The notes under the pieces were generated by a model. That model ran no database searches and was not told the origin of the DNA. It worked only from the letters and a program-made list of their open reading frames with translations. Shown here piece by piece: positions 6,580-11,172 of a stretch of DNA of 11,172 nucleotides; the first letter of the stretch is position 1, and the number at the start of each line of letters is the position of its first letter. This stretch comes from an uncultured bacterium (lineage in GTDB: Bacteria > Bacteroidota > Bacteroidia > Bacteroidales > Bacteroidaceae). The stretch lies in contig CAJMNM010000045.1 of NCBI GenBank assembly GCA_905214795.1, forward strand, positions 1 through 11,172, written 5' to 3'. A program made the position numbers and the translations under genes.

Positions 6580-7959
6580 ATGAAATTAATGAAAAAAAGT
6601 CTGATTTTATTATATAGCTTGGTTTGCACACTTATTATCTTCTCTTCATGCTCGGATGATGAAAAAACCGTATTAAGTAATGATTGCTATATGAGCAGTT
6701 TTTCTTTAGGAAATATCAAACGACTGGTTCATATTACAACAGCAGCAGGAACCGACAGCAGTTATTATGCAACTTACAATGGCAGTTACTATACCATGGT
6801 AATCGACCAACGTAATAATACCATCTGTAATATAGACTCACTTCCTGTAGAAAGTAAAACAAATGCTATTCTGGTTACAGCCGAAAGTAGCGGTACAATC
6901 ATTTACCGTTATACAAACGAATCAGGCGAGAACTGGTTAAGTTACTCTTCTTCCGATTCTATTGATTTCACTCGCCCACTTATATTCAGAGTTGTATCTG
7001 CAGACGGGAATGCGACAAGAGACTATACAGTAAAATTGAATGTACACCAACAGGACGGTGAAACATTCACATGGAACGAAATGAAAAACGACGCAGAATG
7101 GAATAGTGCAAATCAAATAAAATCCATTATCTGGAATGAAAAGGTTTATGTTTATGCCCTATATAATACACAGACTAAATTATACTCAAGCGATTTGACT
7201 GACGGGAAGAATTGGACAGTTTTACAGACAAACAACTGTGAAAATGCAATGCTGAACACTTTAACGTCTTTTAAAGACAAGCTTTATATGAGTTGCACAG
7301 ATGGTAGTATAATTATGTCGACAGACGGTTCAAACTGGACAACACATGCAACATCTGTCAATGTATCCCTACTGACAGCTAACAACCGTTCTATCTATGG
7401 TTTAAGAAATGGACTGATAGTACGTTCGTCAGACGCATTATCATGGACAGACGAAACTTTGGACGACAACGCCGACAAATTACCGACACAAGATATAGCT
7501 ACAATTGCCTACACACAGGAAAACGGCATTGAACGCGTTTTAATGCTAGGAAACCGTAATCCTTCTATATTTACAGAGGATACAGCAGCCGTTGTGTGGA
7601 GCAAAAGTATTTCACCTTATCAGGAAGAAGGTGATAAATGGGCTTACTTCCCCTGGTCTATCTATAACAGCAACGTTTGCCCTCAATTAAAGGCATTAAA
7701 TCTTGTGGAATACAATCATGTATTGCTGGCTTTAGGAGGCTCATCACTAAATGGAAAGCATCAGGCCTTAGACAATCTTTATGTAAGCAACGACAATGGT
7801 ATCTCTTGGGAAACGAATGCAACATACACATTACCTGAGAGTTTAAAAAATACTTCTGAACTTATCACAGCCGTCGCAGACAATGAATATAATTTGTGGA
7901 TTTTTGCGGGGAGTAAGATTTGGAAAGGACGGCTAAACAAATTAAGTTTCAACAAATAA
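6580..7959 (+). CDS. Probable surface lipoprotein with beta-sandwich and Asp-box repeats (DUF6242-like)
   Basis: A 459-aa protein. Residues 1-23 form a lipoprotein signal peptide with lipobox FSSC (acceptor Cys24), followed by SDDEK. That acidic stretch resembles the export signal that sends Bacteroidetes lipoproteins to the cell surface. Residues about 36-157 look like a cadherin-like beta-sandwich ending in FRVVSADGNATRDYTVKL (136-153). The C-terminal part (about 160-455) has Asp-box-like motifs: SSDLTDGKNW (203-212), STDGSNW (247-253), SSDALSW (283-289) and a canonical SNDNGISW (403-410). Such motifs mark beta-propellers of the BNR/sialidase/photosystem-stability-factor type. From memory the layout matches DUF6242 proteins of Bacteroides. 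No catalytic residues can be named, so it is more likely a binding or scaffold protein than an enzyme. It heads an operon with an outer-membrane barrel, uppS and bamA. Confidence 0.78.
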   Translation: MKLMKKSLILLYSLVCTLIIFSSCSDDEKTVLSNDCYMSSFSLGNIKRLVHITTAAGTDSSYYATYNGSYYTMVIDQRNNTICNIDSLPVESKTNAILVTAESSGTIIYRYTNESGENWLSYSSSDSIDFTRPLIFRVVSADGNATRDYTVKLNVHQQDGETFTWNEMKNDAEWNSANQIKSIIWNEKVYVYALYNTQTKLYSSDLTDGKNWTVLQTNNCENAMLNTLTSFKDKLYMSCTDGSIIMSTDGSNWTTHATSVNVSLLTANNRSIYGLRNGLIVRSSDALSWTDETLDDNADKLPTQDIATIAYTQENGIERVLMLGNRNPSIFTEDTAAVVWSKSISPYQEEGDKWAYFPWSIYNSNVCPQLKALNLVEYNHVLLALGGSSLNGKHQALDNLYVSNDNGISWETNATYTLPESLKNTSELITAVADNEYNLWIFAGSKIWKGRLNKLSFNK

Positions 7960-7978
7960 AAGGAATGTCAGATATCGG

Positions 7979-8713
7979 ATGAAAAACAAACTCAGAACCG
8001 TCATATTACTCCTGCTAGTAACCGTGTCTATACATAACATGGCACAAGACGAAATCTATCGCATGGAGTTAGGAGCCGGTATAGGAGGATGTTTTTATTT
8101 GGGAGACGCGAATAGTAAACCATTTGCCAACCTAAGCGGTATGGGAGGTATTGTGGCACGCTATATATTCAATCCCCGCATGGCCTTAAAAGGAGACCTT
8201 GCATGGGGACAAATCCGGGGCGGAACCGGAAATATTTTTTTTCCGCAAGATCCCAACAGTGAAACGCAAGATGGCGGACAGGCGGGGTCATGCAGTTTCA
8301 AACGTAACCTGATTGACCTCAGTGTACAGTTTGAACTGAACTTCTGGGGATACGGCATAGGTCAGGGATATGAAGGATACAGCCGTATCACACCTTATCT
8401 TTTAATAGGAGGAGGACTGACTTTTGCACCAAAGCCGGTTGACTTAAATGTCGGCTTTCATATTCCGGTAGGTATCGGTGTTAAATACAAAGTCAAGCCA
8501 AGGCTCAATATCGGTCTTGAATGGAGCATACGCTTCACCACATCCGACGCACTTGACGTTTCAAATACGCAAGGAGTCATACTGAAAGAACCTTATGGTA
8601 TATCATCACCCGGATTCAAGAACAAGGACTGCTATTCATTTACCATGCTGACCTTAACTTATGACCTCTTTCCTAAATGTGCAAACTGTAATAATATAAA
8701 ATATGTCTTTTAA
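7979..8713 (+). CDS. Outer-membrane beta-barrel protein (DUF6089-like, porin-like)
   Basis: A 244-aa protein with a cleavable signal peptide (MKNKLR, hydrophobic core, likely cut after NMA at residue 22). The mature part alternates polar and apolar residues and is rich in Gly and aromatics, as in small 8-strand barrels: LGAGIGGCFYLGDAN (31-45), GGIVARYIFNPRMALKGDLAWGQIRG (56-81), LIDLSVQFELNFWG (111-124), ITPYLLIGGGLTF (137-149), PVGIGVKYKVKPRLNIGLEWSIRFT (163-187) and a terminal strand SFTMLTLTYDLF (220-231). It ends with a CANC pair (Cys234, Cys237). DUF6089 proteins next to uppS and bamA are familiar in Bacteroidetes. No function is established that I know of. It starts 19 nt after the lipoprotein gene and its last 11 nt overlap uppS. 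Confidence 0.82.
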   Translation: MKNKLRTVILLLLVTVSIHNMAQDEIYRMELGAGIGGCFYLGDANSKPFANLSGMGGIVARYIFNPRMALKGDLAWGQIRGGTGNIFFPQDPNSETQDGGQAGSCSFKRNLIDLSVQFELNFWGYGIGQGYEGYSRITPYLLIGGGLTFAPKPVDLNVGFHIPVGIGVKYKVKPRLNIGLEWSIRFTTSDALDVSNTQGVILKEPYGISSPGFKNKDCYSFTMLTLTYDLFPKCANCNNIKYVF

Positions 8714-9443
8714 GTACGAACTCGACTCTAAACGCATACCCGCACACGTTGCCATCATCATGGATGGTAATGGCAGATGGGCTAAAGCCCAAGGTTTGCC
8801 ACGTACGGCCGGCCACCAGCAGGGCGTTGAAACAGTTAAGAAAATCACTGAAGAAGCCACAAGACTCGGCATCAAATATTTAACATTATATACCTTCTCT
8901 ACTGAAAACTGGAATCGCCCCAGTGATGAAGTCGCTGCGCTCATGGGATTAATCATTGATCATCTTGAGGAAGAGATTTTCATGAAAAACAATGTCCGTT
9001 TCCGGATGATCGGTGATATGTCGCGTATACCCGAGGCTGTGCAAGCACGTATTAACCAATGCATAGCACGCACTGCAGCCAATGATAAAATGACCATGGT
9101 TATCGCCTTGAGTTATTCTTCGCGCTGGGAACTGACACGTACCACCCAACGTATCGCGCAAGAGATTTTAGAACAGAAGCTAAAACCGGAAGACATTACA
9201 GAAGATACTATCAGCAAACATTTGGAAACAGCCTTTATGCCCGATCCGGATTTGCTTATCCGTACCGGCGGTGAATTGCGTATCAGCAATTACCTGTTAT
9301 GGCAATGTGCCTATACGGAATTGTATTTCTGTGATACCTACTGGCCAGATTTTAACGAAGAAGAATTACACAAAGCCATACATGACTACCAATCACGAGA
9401 AAGACGATTCGGAAAAACGAGTGAACAAGTAGCGAAAAAATAA
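8703..9443 (+). CDS. uppS: Isoprenyl transferase (undecaprenyl diphosphate synthase)
   Basis: A 246-aa cis-prenyltransferase that extends farnesyl diphosphate with isopentenyl diphosphate units to undecaprenyl diphosphate, the lipid carrier for peptidoglycan and surface polysaccharide. Conserved blocks are MDGNGRWAK (20-28) with the diphosphate-binding Asp21, TLYTFSTENW (61-70), and DPDLLIRTGGELRISNYLLWQ (181-201) followed by the WPDF block (214-217). The middle motif reads ALSYSSRWEL (135-144) where most homologues have a NYGG-type sequence. I take this as a lineage variant. The start overlaps the upstream stop by 11 nt, suggesting translational coupling, and bamA follows after 10 nt. Confidence 0.96.
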   Translation: MSFKYELDSKRIPAHVAIIMDGNGRWAKAQGLPRTAGHQQGVETVKKITEEATRLGIKYLTLYTFSTENWNRPSDEVAALMGLIIDHLEEEIFMKNNVRFRMIGDMSRIPEAVQARINQCIARTAANDKMTMVIALSYSSRWELTRTTQRIAQEILEQKLKPEDITEDTISKHLETAFMPDPDLLIRTGGELRISNYLLWQCAYTELYFCDTYWPDFNEEELHKAIHDYQSRERRFGKTSEQVAKK

Positions 9444-9453
9444 GCATCTACGT

Positions 9454-11172
9454 ATGAATACTGTTAAAAGCATCGGCCTTTGTCTGACAGCAAGTTTGCT
9501 GTGTTTCAACCAGCTGACAGCTCAGACCATTGGCGAAACTCAAATAAAACCTATCATAGAATATTCACGTACTCCCCGTACATATATCATTGGCGGCATT
9601 TCTGTAAAAGGTGCTGAAAATTATGACGATTATATTCTTATCGGTCTTTCAGGCCTTTCAGTTGGACAGAAAATAGACATCCCCGGTGAGGAAATTACAG
9701 AATCCATCAAACGCTTCTGGAACAACGGTTTGTTCTCAAATGTAAGCATTACGATGGATAGTACCGTTAATAACAAGGCTTACCTTTGTATCAATCTGAC
9801 ACAACGTCCGCGTGTTTCACAAATCAATTATTATGGCGTAAAAAAAGGTGAACGCGAAGATCTGGAAGCGAGACTGGGACTAATGAAAGACAACCAGCTC
9901 ACGCCCAACATGATAGACCGTGCACAATTTCTGGCAAAAAAATATTTTGACGAAAAAGGATATAAAAATGCAGAAATAGAAATTCTTCAGCGCGACGATG
10001 TCAGTTCTCCAAATCATGTCATTGTAGATATTAATATTGATAAGAAAACTAAAGTAAAAATCAACTCTATAACCATTGAGGGAAATCATGCTTTAAGTAC
10101 GAAAAAAATTAAAGGTAGCATGTTCATCCCGGGTGTATTTAAGAAAACGAACGAAAAGGGCCGTCCCGGAAGCTGGTTCCGCACAAAGAAATTCATAGAA
10201 GAAAATTACGAAACTGACAAAGAAAATCTTATCAACAAATATAACGAATTGGGATATCGTGACGCAGTTATTGTAGCTGACAGTGTAACGCCGCATAATG
10301 AAAAAACCGTTGATATCTATGTTAAAGTTGAGGAGGGACAAAAATATTACATACGCAATATTGAATGGGTAGGTAATACTATCTATAGCACAGACGATCT
10401 CAACAGAATCTTGCGGATGAAAAAGGGCGATGTATACAATCAGAAACTGCTCGCCGACCGTACAACCAACGATGAAGACGCCATCGGTAACCTATACTAT
10501 AATAACGGTTATGTATTTTATGAATTAGACCCGGTTGAAATTAATGTAGACGGAGATTCTATAGACCTTGAAATGCGTATCAGGGAAGGTATGCAGGCAA
10601 CCATCCGCCACGTCAGCATCAGTGGTAACGACCGTGTTTATGAAAATGTTGTACGCCGTGAATTAAGAACAAAACCCGGTGACTTGTTCAGCAAAGAAGC
10701 TCTTGAACGTTCTTATCGTGAAATAGCATCTATGGGACACTTTGATCCGGAACAGATCAATCAAGATATGGTTCATCCCAACCCAAGCAACGGTACTGTA
10801 GATATTGATTGGGGACTTGTATCCAAATCAAACGACCAAATAGAATTTTCTTTGGGTTACGGACAGACCGGTGTGATAGGAAAAATCGGATTAAAATTCT
10901 CAAATTTCTGTCTTGCCAATTTATTTGGAAAAGACGGTATACGCCGTGGCGGTTTCTTGCCACAGGGTAACGGCGAGACATTCAGCATTAGCGGTCAAAC
11001 TAACGGACAATACTACCAGTCTTACAGTATCAACTATATGAACCCTTGGTTTGGAGGTAAACGTCCAAACTCACTGTCTTTCTCTGCTTTCTTCTCGAAA
11101 CAGACAGACGTATATGACAATTATTATAATTCATCATATTATAATAGCTACTATAATTATCTGTACGGATAC
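9454..11172 (+). CDS. bamA: Outer-membrane protein assembly factor BamA, C-terminal part beyond window
   Basis: The frame from the ATG at 9454 is open to the window end (573 codons, no stop). Residues 1-23 are a signal peptide ending LTAQ. Five POTRA domains follow, roughly at 43-117, 120-197, 200-293, 298-377 and 382-457. Typical strand and helix pieces include YIIGGISVKGAENY (44-57), INSITIEGNHALS (203-215), IRNIEWVGNTIYS (300-312) and IRHVSISGNDRVYENVVRRELRTKPGD (384-410). The barrel begins near QIEFSLGYGQTG (462-473) and includes YSINYMNPWFGGKRP (524-538). BamA is the essential pore that folds barrel proteins into the outer membrane. About half of the barrel is missing here. The POTRA3 region has a longer loop (PGVFKKTNEKGRPGSWFRTKK, about 226-246) than proteobacterial forms. 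A tyrosine-rich run occurs at the cut end. Confidence 0.95.
   Translation, partial: MNTVKSIGLCLTASLLCFNQLTAQTIGETQIKPIIEYSRTPRTYIIGGISVKGAENYDDYILIGLSGLSVGQKIDIPGEEITESIKRFWNNGLFSNVSITMDSTVNNKAYLCINLTQRPRVSQINYYGVKKGEREDLEARLGLMKDNQLTPNMIDRAQFLAKKYFDEKGYKNAEIEILQRDDVSSPNHVIVDINIDKKTKVKINSITIEGNHALSTKKIKGSMFIPGVFKKTNEKGRPGSWFRTKKFIEENYETDKENLINKYNELGYRDAVIVADSVTPHNEKTVDIYVKVEEGQKYYIRNIEWVGNTIYSTDDLNRILRMKKGDVYNQKLLADRTTNDEDAIGNLYYNNGYVFYELDPVEINVDGDSIDLEMRIREGMQATIRHVSISGNDRVYENVVRRELRTKPGDLFSKEALERSYREIASMGHFDPEQINQDMVHPNPSNGTVDIDWGLVSKSNDQIEFSLGYGQTGVIGKIGLKFSNFCLANLFGKDGIRRGGFLPQGNGETFSISGQTNGQYYQSYSINYMNPWFGGKRPNSLSFSAFFSKQTDVYDNYYNSSYYNSYYNYLYGY

Noticed and set aside
10757..10981. Minus-strand frame opposite bamA
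   Set aside because: It is antisense to the conserved POTRA5 and barrel coding region, has no promoter signal, and its Arg-rich composition is typical of a shadow frame.

Overview
The window reads as a chromosomal core segment of a Bacteroidales bacterium, most likely Bacteroides or Phocaeicola. The reasons are promoters of the TTTG / TAnnTTTG type used by the Bacteroidetes primary sigma factor, an almost complete lack of Shine-Dalgarno sequences, lipoproteins with short acidic tails after the lipobox cysteine, and the gene order DUF6089-like protein, uppS, bamA. I see no phage, transposon, CRISPR or toxin-antitoxin genes. Coding density is high and no gene-free stretch exceeds about 125 bases.

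Positions 1-4013 are all on the minus strand. Reading in the direction of transcription, comF is followed by a promoter and then pyrE, a small SRPBCC-fold protein and argH, closely packed. After argH comes a small lipoprotein with four paired cysteines. Last is a tRNA-Gly(GCC), cut by the window edge, with its own strong consensus promoter. Upstream, prmC, recX and comF (5343 down to 3312) overlap or abut and look like one operon. ribD (5394-6458) is divergent from prmC.

Positions 6580-11172 are a plus-strand envelope operon. It holds a probable surface lipoprotein with Asp-box repeats, an outer-membrane beta-barrel protein, uppS (undecaprenyl diphosphate synthase) and bamA (outer-membrane protein assembly, cut at the window end after 573 codons). 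The spacings are 19 nt, an 11 nt overlap and 10 nt, so a single transcript is likely. A promoter-like sequence lies just before the first gene.

Most of the window is ordinary housekeeping. The most unusual feature I found is a perfect 15-bp inverted repeat (650-664 / 690-704). It places the start codon of the cysteine-paired lipoprotein in a 25-nt loop and is followed by a T-rich run, so it looks like a terminator or attenuator built over a start codon. Other points worth a look are the Rieske-like lipoprotein with Cys-Cys pairs in place of Cys-His, the Asp-box lipoprotein linked to uppS-bamA, and a tyrosine-rich insertion in the BamA barrel. I did not find a convincing new multi-gene system.
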